Positions 1 through 10,531 of a stretch of DNA of 64,000 bases are shown here, piece after piece (position 1 is the stretch's first letter; each line of letters begins with the position of its first letter). The notes below the pieces were generated by a model. That model saw only the letters and a program-made list of their open reading frames with translations. It searched no databases and was not told the origin of the DNA. Location: positions 9,021,501 through 9,085,500 of the forward strand of contig BSBM01000826.1 of NCBI GenBank assembly GCA_027924585.1. Reading direction: 5' to 3'. This DNA comes from Larix kaempferi (Eukaryota > Streptophyta > Pinopsida > Pinales > Pinaceae). The position numbers and the translations under genes were made by a program.

Positions 1-513
1 GACACAATAATGCAAGCACACAAGAGACACAGAGTTTACTTAGGGAAAACCATAAAGATGAAAAACCCCAATAACTTCCTCAGAGATGGATATAGAAATG
101 ATACAACCCAAGCATAAGAGATAGACATCTCCTAGCAGCAGTTTCTCCTCCTCCATAAGTATGCCACTCTCCAAAGAGTGTGTGTGAGAAGAGAATGATC
201 AAATAGAGTGCCTCCGGCACTTTATTTATACTTGACTTGACTTGCCTAATAACCTTTACTAGGTCGGCCTTAACTTAACCCATAACATAATGCTAACTAG
301 GCCGACCCCCAATAGGGTGGTCTAATAACCCTTTGACCCACATGACTTATACAGGGCCGACCCTAACAAGGTGGTCTAATAACCCATCAAGTATAAGTTA
401 CGACACTTATAATATAAATGACGACACTTCCGTATAGAGGAATAATAACATCTCTATAGGAATACAATATACATATATGTGAAATACATTCTGAAGTTAC
501 ATATACATCAACA
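1..513 (-). repeat. Copia A 3' LTR (truncated by window start)
   Basis: Aligns with 21936-22493 of the 5' LTR. Its terminus on the minus strand, TGTTGATGTATATG, follows a purine tract (RC of 514-528). A TATA-like TATAAATAAA lies at 221-230 on the minus strand. It lacks a ~45-bp tandem duplication present in the 5' LTR near 22238-22325. Confidence 0.9.
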
Positions 514-528
514 CTCCCTCTTAACTGG
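514..528 (-). promoter_or_regulatory. Copia A polypurine tract
   Basis: On the minus strand the sequence AGTTAAGAGGGAG directly precedes the LTR start TGTTGATG. This is the expected plus-strand primer site for reverse transcription. The same tract precedes the 3' LTR of copia B at 40483-40495. Confidence 0.8.
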
Positions 529-1806
529 AAGGTATTTATTGACATAGGTCTTCTAGCACAAGTCTTCTTCTTTAGATTATCGTCATCGAATGATCATCAT
601 TATCACTACTGCTGCTACCTCAATCAATCTCTGAATCTACTTGTCATAGGAAGTTCTACAGAGCCAGTCCTTTTTCATACTGGATGTAGGCCTACCACCT
701 GCAGGTCTTCATCATCATTGGCCATAGTGTGTAATCCTCAGGACTTATTACGTGTGTCACAAAACCTCAAAAGAGAATCTCAGGCTGTTACGGGTACACA
801 ACTCCGACGTATAGGATCTCCTAGGATCTTTTACATGTGACAGTCACAAAACCTTAAAAGGGTGTCTTGCCAAGCAAGAACCCTAAAGAGCATCTGAGGC
901 CTTTTTCATCCTGTCCAGATCTCCAGGTCGGATTACATGTGACTCCTACCAAAAAACCTTAAAAGGGTGTCTTGCTAAGCAAGAAATCTAAAGAGCATCT
1001 GAGGCCTTTTTCATCCTGTCCATATCTCCAGATCTTATTACATGTGGTCATGGCAATGCCTCGAAAGAGAATCTGAGGCCTTTTTCATCCTGTCCAGATC
1101 TCCCAAGTCTACTTACATGTCCTCCTAGAGCAATTCCTTGAAAGAGCATCTGAGGCCTTTTTCATCCTGTCCAGATTTCCCTGGTCTACTTACATGCTCA
1201 TATGCACAACCTGTCCATGGCCACAGAGTATCAACCTGATACTCACCATACATCATCCTGATGTACACATGATCATCCTGATCATCATCACTACATCGTC
1301 CTGATGCATGTCATCTGGAGCAACATCCTGAAGCTCATCATCCATGATCATCCTGATCATACAATGCATCTACCTAATGCATACATAGTATCTGCCTGAT
1401 ACATATCACCATACATGATCTACCTGATCATACAATGTATCCACCTGATACATATACAAATACATACACATGATCCAACTGATCATATCCAACATCCAAC
1501 ATGATGCGTACATACATATACATATAAATGATCCAACTAGTCATATCCAACATCCAACATGATGCGTACATACATATACATATAAATGATCCAACTGATC
1601 ATATCCAGCATCCAACATGATCCGTACATGCATATACATATAAATGATCCAACTGATCATATCCAGCATCCAACATGATGCGTACATACATATACATAGC
1701 AGTAACTGGAGCATCGTCTTGATGCTCATCATCAATCGCTTATATCCACAGCCATGGAAGGATCCTCCACTCACCATGCTCGGAATGGATCCTACAAATA
1801 TGTCCA
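529..1806 (-). repeat. Copia A 3' noncoding region with two minisatellites
   Basis: No coding capacity is seen. Plus-strand text shows about four copies of a unit around 'GCATCTGAGGCCTTTTTCAT' between roughly 889 and 1170. A second array of about four ~57-bp units lies at roughly 1490-1700, built on 'ATGATCCAACTGATCATATC'. Between them is a degenerate 'CCTGAT' repeat. At 1754-1792 there is a single copy of a unit that copia B has amplified about ten times (39284-39840). Confidence 0.8.
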
Positions 1807-3136
1807 TCACTTCTTCCTCGAAGTGTCATCAATATGAAGAACACCAAGCCTCTCTCTGAAGTACTCCAACTTCACTTTGGCTAGTGGTTTCGTCAGTACA
1901 TCTACAATATGCTCAGCCATCGCAACATACAGGAGCTTCACTGCTCCTCTCTGCACCATATCCCTGATATAGTGATATTTGATCTCAATGTGTTTCGACC
2001 TGTCGTGGAACATCGGATTCTCAGATAGCTTCACACAACTTTGGTTGTCACAAAAGATACCAGTAGCCTCCAGCAGGAGATCAAATAACTCAGACAGTAG
2101 CTTCCGAAGCCATACTGCCTTACAACTAGCTGAACAAGCTGCAACATACTCTGCTTCAGCTTTACTCAGTGCTACGCCAGACTGTTTCCTGCTAAACCAA
2201 GAGATCACACCTAATCCCATATTGAAGCAGCACCCAGAAGTGCTCTTCCTATCTGCAGCACTGCCTATGCAATCTAAATAAACATAACCTTGTAGGTTGA
2301 ACTTTTGATTCGCATCATACTTGAGGCCATAATCAACTGTACCCTTTAGGTACCTCAGAATATGCTTTACAGCAACCAGGTGAACACCTCTGGGATTCGT
2401 CAGGAACTGGCTCAATGTGTTCACCGCAAAGCAAATATCTGGCCTCGTGTTTGTCAGGTACATCAAGGACCCAATCATCTGACAATACACAGTGACATCA
2501 ACCGGAAGCATCACACAGAAGCTTCAGGTTTGATGCCATAGGTGTGGCCATGGCCTTGCAGTCTATCATCCCAAATCGCTTCAGGATCTCCACTGCATAC
2601 TTCCCTTGTCCAAGGAATATACCATATGCACTCTACCACACCTCCATGCCTAGAAAATAGTGCATCATCCCCAAGTCCTTCATCTCGAACTCGGCAACAA
2701 CCTTCCTCTTGGTATCAACAATCAAACTATCATTACCTGTAACAAATAGGTCATCCACGTACAGGATTAGTATCACAAGATTGCCTTCCTCAACTTTGTA
2801 GTAAAGGTTGGAATCCGCTTTACTCTTCGTAAAGCCCAAACTGGATAGAAAAATTGTCCATCCTACCATACCAAGTCCTAGGAGCTTGCTTCAAGCCATA
2901 CAAGGCTTTCTTCAATCTGCACACATATGACTCTCAGTCATGTGTCTCAAACCCGAGTGGCTGCTCTACATACACTTCCTCTTTGACTACACCATTCAAG
3001 AAAGTTGTCTTGACATCCATTTGGTGTATCTTCCATTTCATCACTGCGGCCAGAGCAAGTACTAATCTGATGAAAGTGTGCCTGGCTATAGGTGTAGAAT
3101 TCTCTTCATACTCAATCCCTCCTTCTGGGAGAAGCC
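1807..3136 (-). pseudogene. Copia A reverse transcriptase (C-terminal part) and RNase H, broken
   Basis: Three blocks in series match the copia B polyprotein: RT palm start (about 3136-2934, with 'HQMDVKTTFLNG'), RT middle (2869-2633, with the catalytic 'YVDDLF' box) and RT thumb plus RNase H (2514-1807, with 'GSLMYLTNTRPDICFAV' and the tail 'HIVDVLTKPLA'). The function would be cDNA synthesis and RNA removal in the virus-like particle. The blocks lie in different frames or are separated by stops, so no full enzyme can be made. The 5' part of RT continues beyond the nested Tat element at 18828. RNase H keeps most copia landmarks ('AEAEYVAA', 'CDNQS'). Confidence 0.9.
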
Positions 3137-3141
3137 ATGAG
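3137..3141. repeat. Target site duplication of the Tat element, left copy
   Basis: ATGAG here and ACGAG at 18823-18827 flank the Tat element, one mismatch in 5 bp. The site splits the copia A RT codons for the conserved Ala-Arg|Gly-Phe stretch, and coding resumes exactly on the other side. Confidence 0.85.
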
Positions 3142-3858
3142 TGTTGGCCCAGTTTTGAAACCAGGCTTAGTGCTATGGGCACCTGCTAACTAGTAGCAGC
3201 AGTTTCAATAGAATTAAACAAGAAACTAATCTAAACAAAACTAATCATGGATCTATGCAAGAATATAAACAAATAGTGTAAACATTTAAAAAACAAGAAC
3301 AAGAAAATATTAAAGAATGAATTTGTATTGAAAAATGGGGGGGCAAGTAAGTGCTTGCGATAATACCTTCAATGGTGAAGGTTGATGTTGAGCAACTCCC
3401 AAGATGAGTAGCTCCAAGCTCCAAGAGGTCTCCTTCTCCAAGGTTGCTTACAATGGCCAAAATGCTCAAGGAAGATTTCGGCAGCATGAGGATGAGATAA
3501 TGGATGGATCTTAAATGAGGAGCCCCTACCACTATTTTATAGGTTTTGGTGGTGGGGAATACCATTTGTGGTTTTGTGGAAACCAAATGGTATTGACCAA
3601 CATGGTTTAGGTACTTTTCCCTCCTTTTTCCTTTTTTTAATATTTTTATTCCCTTTTTAATATTTTGGGAATTTTGGACCCTTTTTTAGGGTTTTTTATG
3701 CTTTTTAGGAAAAATAATCTTTTTGAGTGGGAAAAAGGAGTGTACCAAGGTCTTTTGGTGACCTTTTGTTGGCTTCAGAGGCTCAGATGGTGGAAAAGTG
3801 GACAAATGGGTCATGTGAATAAGGGAATGAGCTAGTGAGCACTTTATAGGTGTTAACA
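3142..3858 (-). repeat. Tat element 3' LTR
   Basis: 717 bp, TGTTGG...TTAACA on the plus strand (TGTTAACA...CCAACA on the minus). It keeps a good TATA-like box on the minus strand (TATAAAATAG, about 3532-3542), which is altered in the 5' LTR. Confidence 0.95.
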
Positions 3859-3873
3859 GATTGCCCCCTGATG
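3859..3873 (-). promoter_or_regulatory. Tat element polypurine tract
   Basis: On the minus strand CAGGGGGCAATC directly precedes the LTR start TGTTAACA. It is a short purine run at the correct place for plus-strand priming. Confidence 0.6.
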
Positions 3874-5528
3874 TGTGAGGGCAGGAGCTCATCGTATGGA
3901 CGATAGACATCATAGTTCTTTTGTCTTTTTTATGGGGTTTAGGGAGAGAAGAGACCGGTTGGAGACTGGACCCACGGCCCTTGGAAGCTGCAAAAACAAA
4001 AAATATTACATGGCCTCAATATGAATGAGGTATAATCTCTGATAATGGATGAGGCGGGCAGTCCCATGCTCGTATCAAGACATATACATAACAATTAGTC
4101 CCAAGAAGGGGGATCTAATACATAAAAAATATATTGGTACATCATAATGGTCCAGGGGGGACATTATTTTGGGATATACTCCTGATCATAACATAACTGA
4201 TCTGAATAACTGATACACTAGAATAACTGATGAATCGCTGAAACTGAAGGTGTCCAACATCTATAGGGACTCAAAGACTATGAGTTATCTCTGAGAATTA
4301 ATGTAACTGTATACTCAAGGGAGTATGAAACTGGGGCTCATATGAATACCGTCGCCATCCGCAACCCGGATATCTATAGAAAAAGTGTAACTGGGTGTAT
4401 CCATAGGTAGACTTTCAAATGTGGAGGAGTCAGATGGTATCCAGGGTCTTCGACTAATAACTGAACGGACCAATGCCCTGTGCGAGTCTCAACGATGCGA
4501 TCAAGGTGTTGAAGTCGAGCATGCGAGAAACAACCATTTGGAGAGGCACTGAGGACTCTTCTCGAAGTGATTCGTAGGCACTCATCATAAATGGTGATGA
4601 GTCCAAGACACAGGGACCTCTAGGTCTATCCTCTGGAATAAATTTGGTTGTCGTCGACAGAGGGAGACCAGTAACTAACAAGGCAATGATGTTTCCTTGA
4701 TAGGAGCGCGAGGTGTAGAACTGAAGTGTTGTAGTACTGATGGCAGGACTGACATACTTGTGGGGATGGGAAATAACTGGGTCAAAAAGTGGGTAGACTC
4801 AAACTTCCTTTGTTCAGAGCATGATGACATGGTTGACCTGGCAGCGTAGGGAACTGACTTGTAGGTGTGGGGATCATTGCTTTGACTGAATGGTATATAT
4901 TGACTATGGGGGGGAGGATGAGCTGATAGGTGCTATCGAGGGATTTTCAAGGTAACATACTGCAGAATACTCTGAACAAAGGCGACCAAAATGGGGAAGC
5001 TTCCATATGATTAGATGTGATCTGTCATGGCGCCAAGAGGCACCATTGATTCCTTCTTCGTAGTTTTAATGAGCTCCGAGAAGGGATAAAAGTGTGCTCT
5101 GAAATGGTACGGTCCTGTGGATTTTGTGAGCCCAGGACGGCTCATGCTCATGGTTGCTTTCATGTTTAGAGATTCTAAAAATGGTAAGTGGACTCTATTG
5201 GTGTTCTTTTTCGTAGTTTAGTCTCCAAGGCCCGAAAAAGCATAAAATGATGCAGATGGAGAACTCTTCTAGCCGATGTGACTAGAGTATTCCTTTTTCG
5301 TAATTAGTCTACGAGGTCTGGAAAAGGGGTAAACTTACACCAGGTAGACGCCCTTTCAGATACTTTTAACGAGCATGAAAGGAAGCAAGGTTGCTCGGCG
5401 ATCTTTTCATTGTTTTAGGAGTCAGAAAAGAGCTTAACAGAAACTCCCTAAGTGCCTTTTTCGTAAAAAGGGATTGCTCGGCCCGAAAAAGGGGTAAAAT
5501 TATACTAAACAAAAATGGATAGATGGGA
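3874..5528. other. Noncoding 3' extension of the Tat element
   Basis: No convincing ORF on either strand. The distal part holds a degenerate dispersed motif, 'CTTTTTCGTAGTTTA' followed about 20 bp later by 'CCGAAAAAG..TAAAA', near 5050, 5204, 5288 and 5456. The two halves are partly complementary (TTTTTCG / CGAAAAA), so each could fold. The region lies upstream of the antisense PMD gene and may belong to its 5' regulatory DNA; that is inference. Confidence 0.5.
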
Positions 5529-6210
5529 GCGAGAAAAGGTCTCAAGCGTCATCATGTGTGTGGGATACTGAATCCGGTGACATAAAGATTGTCACAAAGG
5601 GGGCTGCGACCGTTGTGGCACGCAAACCGAGGCTATGAGAGGGCATTTTGAAAAAATGGTCGAAAAAGATGGGTGTGAGAGCGAGAAATGATCTCAAGCA
5701 TCATCACGAGCGCGGAAAACTGAATCCTGTGATATAAGACTTGTCCAAAACGGAGAACGGCCGATGTGGCACGCAAACCGAGGTGACGTGGGGGGCATGA
5801 AAAAATGCCCTGAAAATCAGGATGTGACAGCGAGAAATGATCTCAAGCTTCATCACGAGCGCACGCAAACGAGGTGACGAGGGGGCATGGGAAAAATACT
5901 CGAAAAATCTAAAGGTGAGAGCGAGAAATGATCTCAAGCATCATCACGAGCACGGAAAACTGAATCCGGCGATATAAGGTATGTCGAAAACGGAGAACGG
6001 CCGATGTGGCACACAAACCGAGGTGACGAGGGGGCATGGGAAAAATGCCCGAAAAATCTAAAGGTGAGAGCGAGAAATGATCTCAAGCATCATCACGAGC
6101 GCGGAAAACTGAATCCGGAGATATAAGGCATGCCAAAAATGGACAACGGCCGATATGGCACGCAAATCGAGGCGACGAGGTCGCTCAAAAAATGGTCCAA
6201 AAATGGAGCT
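5529..6210 (+). repeat. About five ~150-bp tandem repeats upstream of the PMD gene
   Basis: Units start at 5529, 5681, 5830, 5921 and 6070 with 'GCGAGAAATGATCTCAAGC' or a close variant, and end in an 'AAACCGAGG(T/C)GACGAGG' stretch. Spacing is 152, 149, 91 and 149 bp, so the third unit has an internal deletion of about 59 bp. The array ends about 130 bp before the TATA box at 6337, a place where such repeats could act as enhancer or silencer units. Several units contain CGAAAAA and GATATAAG motifs. Confidence 0.85.
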
Positions 6211-6336
6211 GGTGAAAACTGGAAAAGGAAAGAACTGTCGTGAAGTTCTCGCTGCGCTGATTGCAATGGTACCAACGGTTTGAGAAGCGGACGTCGTATG
6301 AAACCGGAATGGCAGTTGGAAAAATGGTGGAATTCT

Positions 6337-6345
6337 TATAAATAG
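6337..6345 (+). promoter_or_regulatory. TATA box of the antisense PMD gene
   Basis: TATAAATAG, a strong plant TATA box. It is followed at 6349-6356 by GTGGGGCC (a GGNCCCAC-type TCP motif on the other strand) and at 6361-6370 by TGACGTGTCA, an ACGT-core element. Expected transcription start is about 6365-6375. Its direction fits the PMD gene and opposes the retrotransposon genes. Confidence 0.65.
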
Positions 6346-6459
6346 GGCGTGGGGCCCATATGACGTGTCATTGTTACGTGCGAGTTTGGCAGAGCAGTCA
6401 GAGCTATTTCTTAATTTCCGGGAGATTTCACCGTTGGTTTTCGATTCTGCGAGTTTCAG

Positions 6460-6909
6460 GTAACTCTATTTGCCTTAGCCTTTTCAATTATGTCTTTTTT
6501 GTTTGGCGGCGGGCCCCTGAAGGCCGCGAAATTCCATGTTGACCCTCCAACGTGGAATATCACGGGTTTCGGGTCTTTTCCCGCGATGAACCGCATGGGT
6601 TTCAGGCTGACAATCGCGATGTTCATCGCGACTGTGAGGTTGGAACTCACGATGTTCATCGCGAGTTCATGGGGGATAGTCGCGATGTTCATCGTGTCTG
6701 TCCTGCCAAAACCCGTGATGTTCATCGCGGTTTTTAGGATGGAGGCCGCGATGATCATCGCGGATTTTGGGATGGAGGCCGTGATGGTCATCGCGGCTTT
6801 TGGTGAAAATGCCGCGCTGGTCATCGCGGCTTTTGGTGGAAAAGCCACAATGGGATTTTTTTTTTAAAATTTGTGCTGGGGCTAAAAAATTTCTTCTGTT
6901 TGCTGGCAG
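6460..6909 (+). other. Predicted 5'UTR intron of the PMD gene
   Basis: Donor CAG|GTAACT at 6459/6460 and acceptor TTTGCTGGCAG|G at 6909/6910, with a pyrimidine-rich stretch before the acceptor. Removing it places the ATG at 6911 two bases into exon 2. The intron contains the 33-bp palindrome array at 6575-6850. Splicing is inferred from site quality only. Confidence 0.6.
6575..6850. repeat. 33-bp tandem array centred on a CpG-rich palindrome
   Basis: The core GATG (or GCTG) recurs in exact 33-bp register at 6585, 6618, 6651, 6684, 6717, 6750, 6783 and 6816, eight units. Each unit carries an inverted repeat of the type CGCGATG-NN-CATCGCG. The copy at 6746-6763, CCGCGATGATCATCGCGG, is a perfect 18-bp palindrome. 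Because 33 is divisible by three, both strands stay open through the array and create long but meaningless ORFs. Confidence 0.9.
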
Positions 6910-6910
6910 G

Positions 6911-8344
6911 ATGTTGAGGAGACCATTGTCCTCGTGGCGGGAGCGGGAGATCGATGATGATATTACGGAGAGGATTCAGACTGATCCGGGGGTGCGACAG
7001 ACTTTGGCTGTGAGCGGACTTTTGAAGTTCGCTCAGATCCCACCTATTCGTTCAGTGAGACGGCTCCTGAACAAGCTGGTGAGTTGGTGGGTGCCGACGG
7101 AGGGTGCATTTATTATTGGGGGTGAGAGGTTGGAAATCACCCTCACGGATGTCTATTTTTTGGCTGGGTTGCCTCGTTTGGGTGAGGTGGGCGATCTCTT
7201 GCCGAGGATCCCACCAGGTGTAGATATGGAGGACTTGTTACAGACCTTTTGTGTTGATGATGTTGTTTTGCAGAACAGCTCTATTAGTCTGCGATCCCTA
7301 CGTGAGTGGGATATGCGAGCTGTTGGGGCATGTGTTCTGCGGATATTGGGTGCTGCTGCGCCACATCGTATGTCTGGGGGACAAATGATGATGGTGGAAT
7401 CTGTTCTTCGGGGGACTTATTATGCCTGGGGGCAGATGTTTCTGGCTGGTGTCCGGAGAGATATGGACAAGGCCATTCGAGAGGGAGGTGAGTTCTATTA
7501 TGCCTCCTTCCTATGTTGTTTTTTCTTTGAGCGCTTGCCGACCTTGCAGCCACGGGTACCCATTCGTGCTGGTCTGCTGAGTGAGCCTCGCATGATGCAT
7601 TGGGGGCAGATGATGCCTCGTGGCGGCGGTGGTGTCCGCGGTTTCTTCACAGAGGATTTTTATGAGCAGTGGGAGCAGATGCCCCTGGTGATTGAGGACT
7701 ACCCCTACGCCGGCATGGACTATCAAGGTGACCCAGAGATACCTCGTGCCCCAGGACAGGCCTGGACTTTAGACGGTATGTTTTGTGTTTTATTTTATAC
7801 TATATCATGTGTTGTTTGATTTATCAGTCTATGATTATAGTTGCATATGATGGTTTATTTGCATTATGCAAATGTTGGGCCTGTACCACCGGCCGACTAC
7901 GTGGCTCGTCAGGGGCAGGCGATGGTGGTCGCTCATCCACCTGCAGCGGTACCACCTCCACGTGGTGGAGGATTTGCAGCTCGTGGGAGAGGGGTTGGCC
8001 CTCGAGATGATGCCATAGAGGGTGTCAGACAGACCTTCGACCGGATCCTAGCTGGACTCCCCGAGGATGGTTGGAGAGACCTGGATCGGGATATTTTGGA
8101 GGGTTGCTTCAGTGCGCTGCCTGAGTGGCAGTCGCTCTTGTTGAGGACAAAGTTGTTTGTGGCAGAGCACAGGGGTGGTTCTCGGGATATCCCGACAGAG
8201 CCGGCTCATATGAGGATTCGTCTACGGGATGACCCAGCGGGGCCAGCGGAGGAGGCGCCAGAGGAGCGCAGAGTTCGGGCTCGCCATGACCCGGCGGGGC
8301 CAGCGGAGGAGGAGCCGGAGGAGCCTAGGGATCCTGATGAGTAG
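6911..8344 (+). CDS. Plant mobile domain (PMD) protein, antisense cargo of the Tat element
   Basis: Exon 2 (6911-7775, 288 codons) begins MLRRPLSSWREREIDDD and has the PMD fold signature: 'VSGLLKF', then 'LLNKLVSWWVPTEGAFII', then 'EITLTDVYFLAGLPRLGEV', the aminotransferase-like plant mobile domain of PF10536, shared by MAIN/MAIL proteins and transposon-borne relatives. A donor GTATGT follows at 7776. A second open block (about 7841-8344) is proline/glycine-rich, then 'FDRILAGLPEDGWRDLDRDI', and ends with a duplicated acidic segment containing 'DPAGPAEE'. The obvious splice pair (7776 donor, 7840 acceptor) does not join these frames; it leads to a stop at 8010, so the exon boundary or an indel needs checking. 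The gene has its own TATA box and 5' intron and converges tail to tail with the element's pol. PMD proteins are linked to gene and TE silencing; a role here is inferred. Confidence 0.75.
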
Positions 8345-8767
8345 ATGATATTGTATCTGCCCCCAAATGCTGATGAGCATATGGGGAAGCATTTTTTGTA
8401 CGATTGATGTATTTTTTTGTATATCGGGTGCTGAGGGTACCTATGACTTGTTCTGACTATACGATATATATATATGTATATATTCGATGCTGGTATATAG
8501 TCGTGTATGCACGTGTATGCACTTGTTGTCTTTTATGTTTGCCCGTGGAGGCATGTTTGAGTTTCTGTATGCCCGTGGAGGCACATGTTATGCACATGCA
8601 TGCACATTTGGTTTTTTGTATATGCCCGTGGAGGCACATGTTATGCATGTGGATGCACCTTTTGTTTTGGTATATGCCCGTGGAGGCACATGTTATGCAC
8701 GTGGATGCATTTTGTTTATGGATATGCCCGTGGAGGCACTTGTTATGCACGTGGATGCACATTTTGG
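8345..8767 (+). repeat. Minisatellite between the convergent ends of the PMD gene and pol
   Basis: TGCCCGTGGAGGCA recurs at about 8539, 8569, 8624, 8676 and 8725, followed in later units by 'CATGTTATGCACGTGGATGC' variants, giving a ~50-bp period. A TATATA stretch lies near 8461-8480. The open frames crossing it are low-complexity products of the repeat and not genes. Confidence 0.85.
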
Positions 8768-9199
8768 TTATGACATGATGTGATTGGTGTGCCAGTCGAG
8801 GACATTGTTGGCCATATGGTCTGCTACACTATTGAGGTGTCTTGGGACATGTGTGAACGAAATGGATTCAAACTGTCTAACCATTTGTTTAGTGCGCAGG
8901 AATTTTCTGAAAAGACAGGGATTGCGTACCTGGTAATCATTGTTGAGCTGGAAAACTAGAAGCTATGAGTCCAAGAAAACGTTGAGGTGACGGATGCTCA
9001 TTTGGAGAGCTTCGGCCAGGAGGTCGGTCACGGCATCGTATTCAGCTTGGTTATTGGTGGCGGCACCTAAACATACTCCGTCAATGTGAATTAACTCATG
9101 TGAAGGGGAGTATATTACCCAAGCTGCGGAGGCGAGATTGGGAGACCAACGGCTTGCACCATCAGTGAAACCGACATAGCAGAGTGGAAGAGGATCCAT
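8768..9199 (-). pseudogene. Archaeal-type RNase H (aRNH) of the Tat element
   Basis: Starts MDPLPLCYVGFTDGASRW and ends at the TAA at 8768-8770. All four acidic catalytic positions of the RNase HI fold can be seen: D in 'FTDGA', E in 'NNQAEYD', D in 'VFLDS' and D in 'VADHMAN'. It would remove the RNA strand during reverse transcription, replacing the element's own degenerate RNase H. One in-frame TAG (8963-8965) falls right after the third catalytic Asp, where relatives usually have Gln. It follows INT after about 100 bp that contain several stops, and a 3' splice-like CCACAG immediately precedes the ATG, so it may be expressed separately. The aRNH 3' of INT instead of between RT and INT is notable. 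Confidence 0.8.
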
Positions 9200-9301
9200 C
9201 TGTGGTCATGCAGTGAAAAACAAATATTTAGGTTTTTGAATTTTTTATGAGAAAAGAAAGTAATCCTATACTAGAATGGACGGTGGTGTCCATCAAATTT
9301 T

Positions 9302-10531
9302 CTATGGGTAAAATCGTTTAAGGTACAACCCATTGCGTGGGTTGCGTAGGGGATTGCCTTCTGAATCGGTCAGAATGTATGCCCCCTGCCCGAGGCAAAT
9401 GTGTATGATGTAAGGGCCTTGCCACATAGATACAAATTTTTCCTTTCCGGTTTTATCATGAGCTTGATCGTAAGCGAGGACAAGGTCTCCCTCAGAAAAG
9501 GTTCTTGGGTGGAGGTGTTTGTCTTAACTTAGTTTTGATCGTTGTTTGGCTGCTTCCATGTTTTGAATGGTTGTGCGCCGATCTTCATCGGCCTGCTCTA
9601 GGAGTAGTAATCGTTGCTCAATCGGGGAAGTGTCCGGTAGGAGTTCAACGGCGATATGTAAGGCTGGAATCTGACACTCAATAGGGAGGACGGATTCGAC
9701 ACCGTGAACTAAATGGAAAGGGGTAAAACCGGTGGCGGTTTTGGTTGAGGTGCGGTAAGCCCATAGTGCCGGGAAAAGCATGTGGTGCCAATTGGATTCG
9801 TGTTTTTCTACCGTACGTTGGAGGATGGTCTTCAAAATTTTATTGATCCCTTCGACTTGGTCGTTTCCTTGGGGATAGTAGGCGGAAGAGAAATGGTGTT
9901 CAAATTTCAACATGGTTGATAATTCTTTCCAGACGGCATCTTCGAAGTGAGAGCCGTGGTCAGAGACTAGTTGCTTCGGCACTCCGAAACGAGTGATAAC
10001 ATGGTTGAAGAAAAACCGTGCTGCAGTGTCGGCCTTGCAATTGTAAGTCGGCATGGCTTCTACCCACTTGGTGAAATAATCTACGGTCACAACGATGTGT
10101 TTGTGACCGCCGGCTGACGTGGGGTTGCAGTCGAGGAAGTCGATGGCCCATTTGCAGAATGGTCCAACAGTGATGACTGGATGAAGGGGGGCAGGGGGGG
10201 TTCTTGCTTTGGGGGAAAAGAGTTGGCAGTTCTGGCAATGCTTGATGGCAGTGATGCAATCAGTAAACAATGATGGCCAAAAGTAACCTGCCCAAATGAT
10301 CTTCTGGGCGGTGGCCATGCCGGAGAAATGGCCTCCGCAAGCACCGCTATGACAATCATTGAGGACTTGTTCTGCCTCACTATGGGATAGGCATCGGCGT
10401 AGGATGGTATCAATGCCGCGTCGATAAAGTACATCCCATATCAAGAGGTATCGGGGGGCATGGTGTCGTATCCGACGGCGTCCGTCACGATCGATGTGTG
10501 GTCGAAATTTTTGCATGCGAAGGTAAATCAA
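9302..10531 (-). pseudogene. Integrase of the Tat element
   Basis: Joins element cDNA to host DNA. The N-terminal zinc-binding HHCC region is around 'CHSGACGGHFSG' and 'CQNCQLF'. The catalytic core shows D in 'WAIDFLDC', D in 'LVSDHGSHFEDAVW' and E in 'NDQVEGINK', a complete DDE triad. A C-terminal SH3-like part, 'GDLVLAYDQAHDKTGKEKF', ends at a TAG (9302-9304). One in-frame TAA at 9524-9526 separates core and C-terminus. The frame is the same as upstream RT and PR, so INT is the last domain of one polyprotein. No chromodomain is seen, as expected for non-chromovirus Tat elements. Confidence 0.9.

Noticed and set aside
3245-3586. Protein-coding ORFs in the Tat LTR (3245-3586 and 18209-18646)
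   Set aside because: They lie wholly in LTR DNA, differ between the two LTRs and show no domain.
6456-6867. Long ORFs on both strands at 6456-6867 with regular repeats
   Set aside because: They are produced by the 33-bp palindromic array, whose period is a multiple of three, and lie in a predicted intron.
6800-6910. Starting the PMD protein at the ATG at 6800
   Set aside because: The segment 6800-6910 is part of the palindrome array and a poly(T) stretch followed by a good splice acceptor. The ATG at 6911 fits the domain start better.
7284-7726. Minus-strand ORFs opposite the PMD exon
   Set aside because: Shadows of a well-supported coding exon.
8404-8783. Overlapping Cys/His-rich ORFs at 8404-8783
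   Set aside because: Translations of a minisatellite in several frames and both strands; no family resemblance beyond the repeat.
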